From assembly GCF_009765865.1 (NCBI RefSeq), contig NZ_LMUQ01000021.1:1-63115 (forward strand): a DNA stretch of 63,115 nt. Reading direction: 5' to 3'. The notes beneath the pieces are model-generated. The model had not been told where the DNA came from. It did not search any database and worked only from the letters and a program-made list of their open reading frames with translations. How positions within the stretch are numbered: the stretch's first letter is position 1; the number at the start of each line of letters is the position of its first letter. Made by a program: the position numbers and the translations under genes. The stretch is from Acidisoma sp. L85 (lineage in GTDB: Bacteria > Pseudomonadota > Alphaproteobacteria > Acetobacterales > Acetobacteraceae). Positions 39,293 to 49,443 of this stretch are shown piece after piece.

Positions 39293-39369
39293 CTCGGTTA
39301 ATCACTCCTGCGCTGTTGCCGCCGAATGGCAGAGGTCGCCATAGGTTAAACGCTCGCCCAGAAAAGCGT

Positions 39370-39383
39370 TTGATCTAGGTCAA
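39370..39383. promoter_or_regulatory. FixK/FNR box TTGATCTAGGTCAA between divergent cyd operons
   Basis: One mismatch from consensus. It lies between cydA (start 84 bp to the left of the box centre) and cydD (start 41 bp to the right), so one site may serve both operons. Confidence 0.7.
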
Positions 39384-39417
39384 TGCTTCGGTTGCCGACT
39401 TCGATTAGGCTCTGGGT

Positions 39418-41082
39418 ATGCCGAATGAAACTTGCACCCGGTTGGCCATGACACGGCGGAAGACTTGGCTGCGGGTTGCGGTGGCGTCCGGCGGTCGCCG
39501 CAATCGAACTTCTGCCGCCATGCTCGTTCTAGACAACCTGGCCGCGATAGGCTTTGCCGCCGGGCTCGCCTTGGGGCTGACGCGCTTGCCGGCCGGAATA
39601 ACGTCTGCGTTGCCGTGGCTTGTGCTAGGTGCGGCCAGCGTGGCCGCGCGTGGACTCTGCGCCTTAGCGTCCACGCGCATCGGCGCAGCGGCGGCGCGTG
39701 ATGCTAAGCGCGTGCTGCGCGACCGCATTGTGCGCTTGACGCTCGCTTTGCCATCGGGGACCCGCCCAGCGGCGGGAGCTTTGATGACCTCAGCGGTCGA
39801 TAAGGTCGAGACGCTCGACGGTTACGTTGCTCGCTTTCTTCCAGCGCGTACTGCGGTCGCGGGTATGTTTCTCATTCTCGTCGCGGTCGGTTGCGCAAGC
39901 ATCGTTGCGGCCGCGATCCTCCTCTGCACGATCGTTCCTTTCGTATTTTTGATGGTTCTTGCGGGCGGCGCCGCAGCTGATGAGGCCCGCGCTCAGTTCG
40001 CGGCTTTGACGCGGCTCGGTGCACTGTTCGCCGATCGTATCCGAATGCTGCCCCTGGTCCTTGTCTTCCAGGCGGAAGAGAAGGAAACGCGTCGTATTGG
40101 CGAGGCTGCTGACGAGCTGCAGCGACGCACTATGAGCGTGTTGCGGATTGCGTTCATTAGTTCCGCCGGGTTGGAATTCTTCGCAGCGCTGTCCGTGGCC
40201 CTGGTCGCCGTCTATGCTGGCTTCGACCTGCTTGGCCTGCTCCCGGCCTTCGTGCCGGAGCATCTGGATCTATGCCGCGCTTTTTTTGTGCTCGCGCTCG
40301 CCCCCGAGTTTTACGCGCCCATGCGCCGCCTCGCAGCCAGCTATCACGACCGTCAGGCAACGGAAAGCGCAGTCGACGGGATTATCGCGTTGGAGTCCGT
40401 CGCGCCAATACATGAAAAGGTCGCTCAACGTCTGTCACGCGCGCCGCGCATCCAATTTGACCATGTCACCGTCCGCTATCCGGGTGAAGACCGCGCAGCT
40501 CTGTCTAGTCTACAGTTGGATGTGGCTCCCGGCCAGATTGTCGCATTGCTGGGACAGAGCGGCACGGGAAAGACGACGGCACTCACCTTGTTACTCGGCC
40601 TCACTCCGCCCACGAGTGGTGAGGTTAGAATCGACGGCGCACCCCTATCCGAACTCGGGTCACTAACCGAGTCGATCGCCTGGGTGGGGCAGGTGCCTGT
40701 GATCATCCCGGGTAGCATCGCCGCCAATATTTCGCTCTCTCGCCCGTGGGCGACCCGGCGTGAGGTGGAAGCTGCTGCGGAGAAGGCAGGGCTCGGGATG
40801 ATGCTGTCGTCACGGCGCGATGGCCTTGATACGCACTTGGATGAGCGTGGCGGCGGGCTGTCAGGGGGCGAGCGGCAGCGGATCGCTCTTGCCCGCGCGT
40901 TGCTCAAATCCGCGCCGATCCTACTGTTGGATGAGCCGACCGCGCATGTGGACGCGGCGTCGGAAGCCTCGCTCATCGCCGCGATTGCACGCGGCGCCCG
41001 CGGAAGCACCACCATACTAGCCACCCATTCGGCTCAACTCGCCGCTATCGCCGATAGGATTGTTCGGTTGGCCGTCGCATGA
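39418..41082 (+). CDS. cydD: CydD subunit of the cysteine/glutathione ABC exporter
   Basis: A 554-residue ABC half-transporter: about six helices in residues 1-310, then an ATPase domain with Walker A GQSGTGKTT, signature LSGGERQRIALA, and Walker B ILLLDEPTAHVD. CydDC exports thiols to the periplasm and is needed to assemble bd oxidase. The 3' end overlaps cydC (ATGA). The start is uncertain: ATG 39418 lies only 41 bp from the box centre, so transcription at the usual class II distance would begin at the start codon itself; ATG 39448 is the alternative. Confidence 0.93.
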   Translation: MPNETCTRLAMTRRKTWLRVAVASGGRRNRTSAAMLVLDNLAAIGFAAGLALGLTRLPAGITSALPWLVLGAASVAARGLCALASTRIGAAAARDAKRVLRDRIVRLTLALPSGTRPAAGALMTSAVDKVETLDGYVARFLPARTAVAGMFLILVAVGCASIVAAAILLCTIVPFVFLMVLAGGAAADEARAQFAALTRLGALFADRIRMLPLVLVFQAEEKETRRIGEAADELQRRTMSVLRIAFISSAGLEFFAALSVALVAVYAGFDLLGLLPAFVPEHLDLCRAFFVLALAPEFYAPMRRLAASYHDRQATESAVDGIIALESVAPIHEKVAQRLSRAPRIQFDHVTVRYPGEDRAALSSLQLDVAPGQIVALLGQSGTGKTTALTLLLGLTPPTSGEVRIDGAPLSELGSLTESIAWVGQVPVIIPGSIAANISLSRPWATRREVEAAAEKAGLGMMLSSRRDGLDTHLDERGGGLSGGERQRIALARALLKSAPILLLDEPTAHVDAASEASLIAAIARGARGSTTILATHSAQLAAIADRIVRLAVA

Positions 41083-42710
41083 GGGCATCCATTCATGCCT
41101 TGATCGCCGTCGAGCGGAGACGGCAGCGGGGCAAGCTCGCAATTGCGGCTCTGTCGGCAGCAGCCGTAACCGCGTCATCCGTGCTGCTGCTCGGACTATC
41201 CGGTTGGTTTATCGGCGGTGCGGCCTTGGCCGGTCTCGGCGGTCCAGCTGTGGTCTACGCCTTCAATTACATGTTGCCAGCTGTAGCTATCCGGCTTCTA
41301 GCTATCCTCCGCACCGGGGGCCGATATACCGAACGCATTCTTGGTCATGAGGCCGCCTTCGGGGCACTCGCGCAGCTGCGTCCGGCGTTATTCCGCGCCA
41401 TTGTAGCGGCTCCAGCTGTTACCGCACTCAAACTCACGGTCGGCGATGCGTCGATGCGTATGGTCCAGGATGTGGACGCGGTTGAGGCACGTTTCGTGCG
41501 CCTGTCCGCTTCTTGGGGGGCGGCCGCCTCTTTTATTAGCGGGATGGCGTTGCTGCTTTGTGTTGGTGTTGTACCTGCCTGCGCGACGATGATAGTCCTG
41601 GGGTTGGCGCTTCTGACCGCCTGGGCTCTCTCCAGGCTCTCAGAAATCAACGGTCGGGCGGTGCAGCGGGCCAACGGAAGCCTTAAGCAGGAATACATGA
41701 GGGCGATCGCCGCCGCCGCCGAGTTGAGGGCCTATGGACTTGGCGACTGGGCCGCCGCGCGGGTGGCCGCGGAAGGCGAAGCGCTTCTCGATGCGCAGGC
41801 CCGCGCGACCGCCTGGGGTGGCTACTCCACGCTGCTCCAAGCAACAACACCAGGCTTGGCGGGCGTGGTGGCTTTGGCGCTGAGCGCCAACGCGTCGCTG
41901 CCCTTGGCCGCATTGGCGGCGCTCGCTGCGGTCATGACCGTAGACGGCGCTAACGCCTTCCTCCGCGGCTTCGAGGTTCGGGGCAGTCTCGCAGAATCTG
42001 AGGCGCGATTGGATGAGATACTGCAGGCTCGGGCGCCCTTGGAACACAGTCCCGTGTCGATGCGATTTCCACCCAACATCAGCCTTTCTGCTCCGGCGGC
42101 CGTATATCCGCCCGGCACCATCCTTGGGGTCAGCGGACCGTCTGGCAGCGGAAAATCGAGCTTGCTCGAGCGGCTTGTGGGTTTACGAACCGATGCCGAC
42201 GCGATCCGCATAGGGGGCGTTGACATCGGCGTTTTGGAGCCGGCGGCGCTTCGCGGCTGCTTCGCCTATGCCCCCCAAGACGCCGCACTCCTCGCCGGGA
42301 CCGTGCGAGACAATCTTTTGCTCGCCCGCCCGGCGCCCATCTCCGACGACCTACTTTGGGGGGCGTTGCACGATGCCGGGCTGGATGAGCGCATCCACGG
42401 CCTGCCCGCCAAGCTTGACGCCTGGATCGGCGAAAATGGTGCGGCGCTTTCTGGCGGCGAGCGAAGGAGGCTTAGCCTCGCGCGCAGCTATCTTCGGGAG
42501 GCCCCGTGGTTGCTCCTCGATGAGCCAACGGTGGGGCTCGACAGCGTGACGGAGGCAATCGTGATCGAGCGGCTGCGCAGCCGCCTGGCGCGGACCGGAC
42601 AAGGCGCAATACTTGTATCGCACCGGCCTGCACCGCTGGCGATTTGCCAGGTTATGCGGTACACAGATGCCAAGACGTTCAAACAAACGGAAGTCCTGGA
42701 GCTGGTTTGA
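41079..42710 (+). CDS. cydC: CydC subunit of the cysteine/glutathione ABC exporter
   Basis: A 543-residue partner of CydD, with a six-helix N-terminal region and an ATPase domain: Walker A GPSGSGKSS, signature LSGGERRRLSLA, Walker B WLLLDEPTVGLD. Translationally coupled to cydD by a 4-bp overlap. Identified by pairing and position next to cydAB. Confidence 0.93.
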   Translation: MRASIHALIAVERRRQRGKLAIAALSAAAVTASSVLLLGLSGWFIGGAALAGLGGPAVVYAFNYMLPAVAIRLLAILRTGGRYTERILGHEAAFGALAQLRPALFRAIVAAPAVTALKLTVGDASMRMVQDVDAVEARFVRLSASWGAAASFISGMALLLCVGVVPACATMIVLGLALLTAWALSRLSEINGRAVQRANGSLKQEYMRAIAAAAELRAYGLGDWAAARVAAEGEALLDAQARATAWGGYSTLLQATTPGLAGVVALALSANASLPLAALAALAAVMTVDGANAFLRGFEVRGSLAESEARLDEILQARAPLEHSPVSMRFPPNISLSAPAAVYPPGTILGVSGPSGSGKSSLLERLVGLRTDADAIRIGGVDIGVLEPAALRGCFAYAPQDAALLAGTVRDNLLLARPAPISDDLLWGALHDAGLDERIHGLPAKLDAWIGENGAALSGGERRRLSLARSYLREAPWLLLDEPTVGLDSVTEAIVIERLRSRLARTGQGAILVSHRPAPLAICQVMRYTDAKTFKQTEVLELV

Positions 42711-42819
42711 AAAGGCTTCATCGCGGACAGGGCCGGAGGAAGGTGGTTCACTCACCGTATGTCACGATCGATTGGCCAGCTCTGTAGACCCAGGCGATGT
42801 CGGACACCCCTCGGCCGCA

Positions 42820-44520
42820 ATGACGAGGTTTGACCTGCGCCATCGCGCGCCCTGGGCGTTTACCTCTTTACAAGGATGGCACGTTAACTGGTTCCCGCGA
42901 GATCTTGCCGCTGGCTTAATCCTTGCGGCGATTGCCGTGCCGGAGCAACTCGCGACTGCTCGACTCGCCGGTCTGCCACCGGAAACCGGTCTCATAGCCT
43001 TTATCGCCGCGTCACTTGGCTTCGTGATATTTGGCGCCAGTCGCCTTCTCTCCGCGGGCGCCGACTCCACAATCGCGCTCATTTTTGCCGGTGGACTAGT
43101 AGCAATCGCCCCAGCCGGCACCGCGGAATATGCTCACCTCGCCTCGCTACTTGCCCTAATGGTCGGTGCGATTCTCATCGCTGCTGCTCTCCTCCGCGCT
43201 GGATGGGTCGCCGATCTTTTGTCGATTCCCGTGACAACTGGGTTCCTGGCCGGAGTTTCGTTGCATATTGCCATAGGTCAGCTGCCGTCTCTTCTGGGAA
43301 TCGCGGAGGTTTCAGGGTCGTTATGGGAGCGATTGCCCGAACTTCTTGGCGAGATTGCGCACCTCAATCCCTATTGCCTCATGATTGGCCTGGTTGCGAT
43401 TTGCACGACCTTGCTTTCGGAGAAACTGGCGCCGCATCTTCCCGGCGCGCTCATTGCGATCTTAGGAACGTCGATTGCAATTGCAGTGTTCCATCTCAAG
43501 CGGCTAGGCGTGACCATGATTGCCGATTTTTCGCCTGTTGGGCAAGCACCGTTTCTCTCGGACTTCTCCAATATGCAAGATTTCATGAAGCTGGTCCCTT
43601 TGGCCGGGATCGTGGCGCTTGTCTGTATGATGCAGACCGCGGCTGTGGCGCGTGCTTTTGCCGGCGAAGGGAAGCAGCTTGAGCCGATAAGTCCAAACTT
43701 TGCAGGCGTCGGCGCCGGATGCATTCTTTCTGCGCTCATGGGTGCTTTTTCGGTGAATGCTAGCCCACCGCGTACCGCGGCGCTTGTCGGAGCAGGAGCT
43801 CGATCGCAAGTGGCCTCGCTCATTGCGGCGGCCTGCACGCTCGTTCTTATTATTAGTGGCGGAGCACTGGTTCACTACGTCTCACAGGCGGCGCTAGCGG
43901 GCATTTTGATTGTGATCGCGATACGCATATTTCGGTGGAGCGAGATGGTGCGGATTATGCGGCTAGGTGGCTCGGAAATTGTCCTCGTCCTCGCCAGCGC
44001 CGCACTCGTGACCGCGCTACCCATCGAGACGGGCATGTTATACAGCATAGTGCTTTCACTGCTCCAGAGCGTCTATGCAATGGCCCGGCCGCTTTGCCTA
44101 GAACTTGCACGCGTCCCGACTACGACAGTGTGGTGGCCCCCAAGCGACGCGGAGCGTGGTGAAGCCGAGCCAGGAATATTGGTGTTTGCACCCGCCGCGC
44201 CCATCAACTTCACCAACGCTGTCTATATCTGCCGTCGACTGCAAACAGCTGTGGCCTCGGCTCGGGTGCCCTTGAGACTTGTGGTGATCGAGGCAAGCGG
44301 TGTGGTTGAAGTGGATTACACCGGCTCTATCATCCTCCAACAAACGATTGCCGATCTGCGTCGGAAGGGAATTGTGCTGACGCTGGCCCGGCTATCGTCG
44401 GAGCGGGCGCGGTTCCAGGCCGAGCGGACGGGGTTGCTCAGCTGCCTAGGCCATTCAGCAGTTTTCAGATCAGTCGAAGATGCCATCAGCAGCAGCATCA
44501 GCGGCAAAGCCGTGCCCTGA
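42820..44520 (+). CDS. SulP-family anion transporter with C-terminal STAS domain
   Basis: A 566-residue transporter with about 10-12 helices, starting DLAAGLILAAIAVPEQLATARLAGLPPETGL as SulP permeases do. A cytoplasmic STAS domain occupies about residues 455-555 (ILVFAPAAPINFTNA, VIEASGVVEVDYTGS). The family carries sulfate, bicarbonate or dicarboxylates; the substrate cannot be assigned. ATG 42820 is the first good Met before the family start, but no clear ribosome site is seen. It lies 109 bp after cydC on the same strand and may be read from the cydD promoter. Confidence 0.88.
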   Translation: MTRFDLRHRAPWAFTSLQGWHVNWFPRDLAAGLILAAIAVPEQLATARLAGLPPETGLIAFIAASLGFVIFGASRLLSAGADSTIALIFAGGLVAIAPAGTAEYAHLASLLALMVGAILIAAALLRAGWVADLLSIPVTTGFLAGVSLHIAIGQLPSLLGIAEVSGSLWERLPELLGEIAHLNPYCLMIGLVAICTTLLSEKLAPHLPGALIAILGTSIAIAVFHLKRLGVTMIADFSPVGQAPFLSDFSNMQDFMKLVPLAGIVALVCMMQTAAVARAFAGEGKQLEPISPNFAGVGAGCILSALMGAFSVNASPPRTAALVGAGARSQVASLIAAACTLVLIISGGALVHYVSQAALAGILIVIAIRIFRWSEMVRIMRLGGSEIVLVLASAALVTALPIETGMLYSIVLSLLQSVYAMARPLCLELARVPTTTVWWPPSDAERGEAEPGILVFAPAAPINFTNAVYICRRLQTAVASARVPLRLVVIEASGVVEVDYTGSIILQQTIADLRRKGIVLTLARLSSERARFQAERTGLLSCLGHSAVFRSVEDAISSSISGKAVP

Positions 44521-44834
44521 CCAAAGCCGGGACGGGCGCGCGCACCAGGACCGTAGCCGCGCGTGGTGAAGCCCTCGTTCAGCTCGGGAGAGTCATCCGT
44601 GGGCGGAACGATGGTTTTACAGGGCCGCTCGGTCCGAGCAATGCAGAGCCAGGCTCGACGACACGAGGCTGCAAGAAGCCCAGTTCACCTTCGTGCCCGC
44701 TACCGTTCACGAATCATCGAATGCGGCGGCGACGCGGAGCTGTGGTCGTCATCAACGAAACCGTCAGACGATCCGACGCCCCTAAGCACGGCGGCATCCC
44801 GCAGACGACACCTGAAGATCCGCCCGCCGCTGGG
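44521..44834. other. Intergenic stretch between convergent genes, nothing recognised
   Basis: No gene, clear terminator or box was identified between the SulP gene and pntB. Confidence 0.3.
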
Positions 44835-46268
44835 TCAGGCGGCATTCAAAATCGCACCTTCGCCCAGGTCTTTGATGGCCTGGATCATCGTCACGAGCAC
44901 CGCCTGGGCGTCTCCATAGACCATATTGCAATTGTCGGCGTAAAAGAGCTCGTTTTCCACGCCCGCATAGCCCCGGCCCTGGCCGCGCTTGATAACATAA
45001 ACCTGATGTGCCTGATCGGCGTTGAGGATCGGCATCCCGTAGACTGGTGACGCCTTGTTCGTCCTCGCCGCGGGGTTCACCACGTCATTGGCGCCGATGA
45101 TAAGCACATCGTCGGTGGAGCTGAACTCGTCGTTGATTTCGTCCAAGTCGTGGATGATATCATAGGGCACGCCCGCCTCGGCGAGCAGCACGTCCATGTG
45201 TCCGGGCATCCGACCCGCTACCGGATGAATTGCAAATTTCACATCGACGCCAGCGGCCTGCAAGAGCTTGACGAACTCATAGAGCTTTTGCTGCGCCTGA
45301 GCGGCGGCGAGGCCATAGCCCGGGACAATGATCACCTTGCCGGCGTAGCGCATGGTAACCGCCGCGTCACTCGCTTCAACCGGTTTGAGGCGGCCCTTGA
45401 TCTCTCGCTCCTGCTCAATGATGACATCGCCAAAATTGCTGAAGAGGACATTCCACACCGACCGATTCATTGCCTTGGCCATCAGCAATGTAAGAAGCGT
45501 GCCCGCCGAGCCGACCACCATACCGGCGATCATCAGCGCGGGATTCTGTAGTACGAAGCCCTCGAGGGCGACGGCAAGACCGGTAAAGGCATTATAGAGC
45601 GAGATGACGACCGGCATGTCGGCGCCACCGATCGGCATCGTCATCAGGACCCCGAAGAGGAGCGCTCCTACGAAGAATAGAGCGGTGGCTCCGTTGCCAG
45701 CCGTGCCGCCTTTCGTGATGAAATAAAATCCGAGTCCCAGTGTGGCTAGGAATACGAGGCTGTTAAGGGCCTGTTGGCCCCATATTCGCCACGGGTTGTT
45801 GATGCGGCCGCCGAGTTTGGCCCACGCGATGATTGAACCCGAGAATGATATCGAGCCGATCAGCGCGCCAGCCAATGTCACGCCGAGTTGCGGTTTGCCT
45901 GACGTTCTTCCGCTGACGAGCTCCACTGCGGCGATGGCGGCGGCCGCTCCGCCACCCATCCCGTTATAGAGCGCGACCATCTGCGGCATCGCCGTGATCG
46001 CCACCGTCTTGCCACTCCGCCAGCCCCAGCCAAGGCCCAAGCCGAGCGCAATTGCCACGAGCGTGAAATTAACGAGCAAGTGTGGCCTGGCCACGGCTTC
46101 AACGTTGATGACGTAGAGCAAGCTGGCCAAAACGGCCAACACCATGCCGATTCCCGCCGCGACGATGCCCGAATGGGCCGTAACTGGCGAGGACATGCGC
46201 TTCAAACCGTAGATGAATAGGAAGGCGGCCACAAAACTTCCGGTGTCGATGATCCAATGCGAACTCAT
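44835..46268 (-). CDS. pntB: NAD(P) transhydrogenase subunit beta
   Basis: A 477-residue membrane protein: about eight or nine helices (residues 1-260), then the NADP(H)-binding domain III (about 300-477) with the Rossmann start KVIIVPGYGLAAAQAQ, HPVAGRMPGHMDVLLAEA, and VIGANDVVNPAA-like segment. It couples proton flow to hydride transfer between NADH and NADP. ATG 46268 overlaps the pntA2 stop (ATGA). Last gene of the pntA1-pntA2-pntB set. Confidence 0.96.
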   Translation of the reverse strand: MSSHWIIDTGSFVAAFLFIYGLKRMSSPVTAHSGIVAAGIGMVLAVLASLLYVINVEAVARPHLLVNFTLVAIALGLGLGWGWRSGKTVAITAMPQMVALYNGMGGGAAAAIAAVELVSGRTSGKPQLGVTLAGALIGSISFSGSIIAWAKLGGRINNPWRIWGQQALNSLVFLATLGLGFYFITKGGTAGNGATALFFVGALLFGVLMTMPIGGADMPVVISLYNAFTGLAVALEGFVLQNPALMIAGMVVGSAGTLLTLLMAKAMNRSVWNVLFSNFGDVIIEQEREIKGRLKPVEASDAAVTMRYAGKVIIVPGYGLAAAQAQQKLYEFVKLLQAAGVDVKFAIHPVAGRMPGHMDVLLAEAGVPYDIIHDLDEINDEFSSTDDVLIIGANDVVNPAARTNKASPVYGMPILNADQAHQVYVIKRGQGRGYAGVENELFYADNCNMVYGDAQAVLVTMIQAIKDLGEGAILNAA

Positions 46269-46582
46269 GCTGGACCTCCGCGGCTTTTCTTCGATCGGCT
46301 GGACTGAAACATTGCGAGCATGCGTTCCGTCACAGCAAAGCCGCCCGAGGCGTTGCCCGCGCCCAACAGAACACCGACGAATCCAATCACCTGCTCCGGC
46401 ATCGTGCTTGCGTTAAGCAGGGCATAGATGGCGCCGACGACGATGATACCATGGACAAAGTTCGAACCCGACATTAGCGGTGTATGCAGGATCGACGGAA
46501 CGCGAGAAATTACCTCGTATCCTGCGAACGCGGCGAGCATGAAAATGTAGAGAGCTACAATTCCGACGACGGGCGTTTCCAT
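46265..46582 (-). CDS. pntA2: NAD(P) transhydrogenase subunit alpha, membrane part
   Basis: A 105-residue protein with about three helices (IVALYIFMLAAFAGYEVISRVPSILHTPLMSGSN is the family core). In alphaproteobacteria such as Rhodospirillum the alpha subunit is split in two genes, as here. It follows pntA1 by 25 bp and overlaps pntB. Confidence 0.95.
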   Translation of the reverse strand: METPVVGIVALYIFMLAAFAGYEVISRVPSILHTPLMSGSNFVHGIIVVGAIYALLNASTMPEQVIGFVGVLLGAGNASGGFAVTERMLAMFQSSRSKKSRGGPA

Positions 46583-46607
46583 CCCAATCTCCCGATCGAT
46601 TATCTGG

Positions 46608-47747
46608 CTATGCGACCAATTTGGTTGTCGTGATCAAGGTTTGAACGTGCTCATTCGCGATATGCCCCGCGCGGGTAAGCACCGTTCTACTTAGTACTTC
46701 ATCGTCCCAGTCGGGGCTCACTCTCTTGTCTTTTATGATCAGCTCGAGCAGACTGAGAATATTCTTGGCGTAAAGCTCGCTGGCGTGTTCGCCGAGAAGC
46801 GAAGGGACGTTCATCGGCGCGACGATCGTCACCTCCCCCACGCGGATGGTCTCGCCCGGCCTGGTGTATTCGCAGTTGCCGCCGCCTTCGGCCGCAAGGT
46901 CGACGATGACGGCGCCGGATTTCATGCCGTCGACCTGTAGCTTGCTAATCAATTTCGGCGATGATCGTCCAGGTACCGCCGCGGTAGTGATGATCAGGTC
47001 GGCTTGCTGGATGTGCTTGCTGAGAATGACCGCGACCTTGCTCTGTTCGTCTGCTGTCAGCTCTCGTGCATACCCGCCTTCGCCCCGTGCATCGAAGCCA
47101 GTATCGACGAACTTCGCACCGAGCGACGCCGCTTCCTCTTTTGTTTCGAGGCGCACGTCATAACCCTCGACGATCGCGCCGAGGCGGTGCGCCGTAGCGA
47201 GGGCCTGAAGGCCGGCGACGCCGAGGCCCATCACGAGCACTGTAGCGGCCCTAAGCGACCCGGCCGCAGTGGTCATTCTAGGGAGAATCCGGGCGAGATG
47301 TGTGGCCCCGAGCAGGACAGAGTAGTAGCCGCTCAAAGAGGCCTGACTGGATAGCGCGTCCATAGCTTGGGCCCGGCTTATGCGGGGAACCTGTTCCATG
47401 GCGAAACAGGTGATCGATTTATCTTGAAGCAACCTAACGAGGTCCGGTTGCCTCTGGGCATAGACGAAGGAGATAAGGATCGCTCCCGGTTTCATTGCCA
47501 GGACAATCTCGGCGGCCGGCGGCTGGACGCCGAGCACAATATCAGCGTCGCCGACCAGCGTCTTAGCGTCGGCGACAAACTTGACCTGACTAAAGGCGCT
47601 GTCCGGAAGTTTTACGGCTTCCCCGGCGCCCATTTGAATATATACTTCCGCGCCAAGCTTCATCAGCTTGGCAAGAAGGCTAGGAACCATCGCAACACGA
47701 CGCTCGTCCGGCGTGGTTTCCTTCAGGACGGCTACTTTGATTGGCAT
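46608..47747 (-). CDS. pntA1: NAD(P) transhydrogenase subunit alpha, NAD-binding part
   Basis: A 379-residue soluble domain I. It starts KVAVLKETTPDERRVAMVP, typical of the alanine dehydrogenase/PntA family, and contains the RISRAQAMDALSSQASLSGYYSV segment and the NAD-binding glycine motif VMGLGVAGLQALATAHRLGA. ATG 47747 with GGAG upstream is chosen over the open frame extending to 47912. It lies about 195 bp after the aldehyde dehydrogenase gene on the same strand, possibly one long transcript. Confidence 0.95.
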   Translation of the reverse strand: MPIKVAVLKETTPDERRVAMVPSLLAKLMKLGAEVYIQMGAGEAVKLPDSAFSQVKFVADAKTLVGDADIVLGVQPPAAEIVLAMKPGAILISFVYAQRQPDLVRLLQDKSITCFAMEQVPRISRAQAMDALSSQASLSGYYSVLLGATHLARILPRMTTAAGSLRAATVLVMGLGVAGLQALATAHRLGAIVEGYDVRLETKEEAASLGAKFVDTGFDARGEGGYARELTADEQSKVAVILSKHIQQADLIITTAAVPGRSSPKLISKLQVDGMKSGAVIVDLAAEGGGNCEYTRPGETIRVGEVTIVAPMNVPSLLGEHASELYAKNILSLLELIIKDKRVSPDWDDEVLSRTVLTRAGHIANEHVQTLITTTKLVA

Positions 47748-47941
47748 GGTGCGCTCCGTCAATTTTCTCGACAATGTTGCCGTAAATGGGCCGGGCGCAG
47801 CGCAGCTCTGCCCCTTTGGACCTTCGCGCCATCTCCGCCGCCGCCAGGGCTCACTTTGCTTGAGACCGGAGCCCCCGCTGGAGCCCCTTCCTGTGGCACG
47901 ATCCAGCACCACAGGAAGGCAGAGACCTAGGCGATCACGCC

Positions 47942-49333
47942 TCAGAATTCGGCGTCGATATCGACGACATCAATCAGCTTGTGATTGACGAACTCTTTAA
48001 TACCAAGTCCGAGCAGTTCACGACCGTACCCGGAGCGGCGAATACCGCCGAAAGGGAGGTCGGCTTTGACCATAGTCGGATGGTTTACGAACACCATGCC
48101 TGTCGAAATTTTCTCGGCCACCTCCGCGCCATGCTTAACATCCGAGGTGAAGACGGAACCACCTAGGCCAAAAGGCGAGTCATTGGCGATGCGCAGGGCA
48201 TCCTCTTCGTCCTTGGCACGGAACAGCATGGAAACCGGACCGAAAAATTCCCAATAGCGCGCAGGGTTCTCTTCGCTGACATCTGTTAGAATCGTCGGTT
48301 GGACAAAGGCTCCTCGGTTTGGCACCTTGGGGCCAACTTCGGTTGCCTTAGCGCCGTGTGCGGCCGCCCGTCGGATCTTGTCCTTCAAGTCGTCGGCGGC
48401 TCCCTGCGACGACAATGGTGCTAACGTCGTCTCGGCATCGAACGGATCGCCCGCGCGCAGCCCTGCGACACCGACAGTATAGCGTTCAAGGAACCGATCG
48501 TAGATTTCATCGACGATGATCATGCGTTTGGAGGACACGCAGACTTGTCCCCCATTCCAATGACGGCCGAAGACGGCCCATTTGACTGTTTTTTCTAGAT
48601 CGGCATCGGCGAGTACCACAAACGCGTCTGCCCCGCCGAGCTCCATCGTAGACTTTTTCAAGGCTTTGCCTGCTTGAGCAGCGATGATGGCACCTGCCTC
48701 TTCCGACCCAGTGAGTGCCACGCCACGAACGCGTGAGTCGTTGAGGATAAGCTCGACCTGCGAACGCGTGGCATACAGATTCTTAAAAGCCCCTGCAGGC
48801 AGACCCGCATCGCGCATCAGCTGCTCGAAAGCTGCGGCACTCTGGGGCACGTTCGAAGCGTGCTTGAGCAACATCGTGTTCCCGGCAGAGAGCTGTGGCG
48901 CGATGATGCGAGCAATCTGATAATATGGGAAATTCCAGGGTTCTATGGCGAGCAACACACCGAGCGGATCATGAACGAGCATCGCCTTGCCTTCCGCCGG
49001 ATTGCCCACGGGTAGCTTTTCCGGGGCTAGCAGGGCTTCGGCGTGCTGGGCGTAGTATTCAAAAATATTTGCCGAAAGCTCGACTTCTGCTTTCGCCTCA
49101 GCGAAGAGCTTGCCCATCTCAAGGGTTAGAGTCTTAGCGTAGGTGTCGACTTCCTTTCGCAGGAGGCTGGCAGCAGCATGCATGATCTCCGCGCGTGCGG
49201 AAAAAGGAGTCTTCTTCCAAGATAGAAACGCAGCGTGCGCGTCCGCTATGGCTTGTGCGACTTCATTATCACTGGCGTTCGGAAACGTTTTCAGGACATC
49301 ACCTGTGTAAGGGTTTGTACTGGCATATGTCAT
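47942..49333 (-). CDS. NAD(P)-dependent aldehyde dehydrogenase, succinate-semialdehyde type
   Basis: A 463-residue aldehyde dehydrogenase. It has the EPWNFPYYQ motif, the general base Glu in MELGGADAFVV, and the nucleophile Cys in NGGQVCVSSKR. The C-terminal PFGGIRRSGYGRELL is intact. Length and motifs place it near succinate-semialdehyde dehydrogenases (GabD1/Sad type), but the substrate cannot be fixed by eye. It is preceded by a FixK/FNR-like box and followed by the pnt genes, which suggests linked NAD(P)H balancing. Confidence 0.93.
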   Translation of the reverse strand: MTYASTNPYTGDVLKTFPNASDNEVAQAIADAHAAFLSWKKTPFSARAEIMHAAASLLRKEVDTYAKTLTLEMGKLFAEAKAEVELSANIFEYYAQHAEALLAPEKLPVGNPAEGKAMLVHDPLGVLLAIEPWNFPYYQIARIIAPQLSAGNTMLLKHASNVPQSAAAFEQLMRDAGLPAGAFKNLYATRSQVELILNDSRVRGVALTGSEEAGAIIAAQAGKALKKSTMELGGADAFVVLADADLEKTVKWAVFGRHWNGGQVCVSSKRMIIVDEIYDRFLERYTVGVAGLRAGDPFDAETTLAPLSSQGAADDLKDKIRRAAAHGAKATEVGPKVPNRGAFVQPTILTDVSEENPARYWEFFGPVSMLFRAKDEEDALRIANDSPFGLGGSVFTSDVKHGAEVAEKISTGMVFVNHPTMVKADLPFGGIRRSGYGRELLGLGIKEFVNHKLIDVVDIDAEF

Positions 49334-49429
49334 AGCATTGTGTCCTTCCTAGCAGCCTAAGCGTCTGAAGCGCGTGGGCTGAGTGACCCCCGCCTGTCCG
49401 GAGGCTCCCATAGTTCGATATTGCGAGCT

Positions 49430-49443
49430 TTGATTTGGATCAC
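49430..49443 (-). promoter_or_regulatory. FixK/FNR box, TTGATTTGGATCAC on the plus strand
   Basis: One mismatch from consensus, centred about 103 bp before the aldehyde dehydrogenase start. The rest of the 49334-49833 gap holds a second weaker site (49769) and no gene. Confidence 0.6.
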
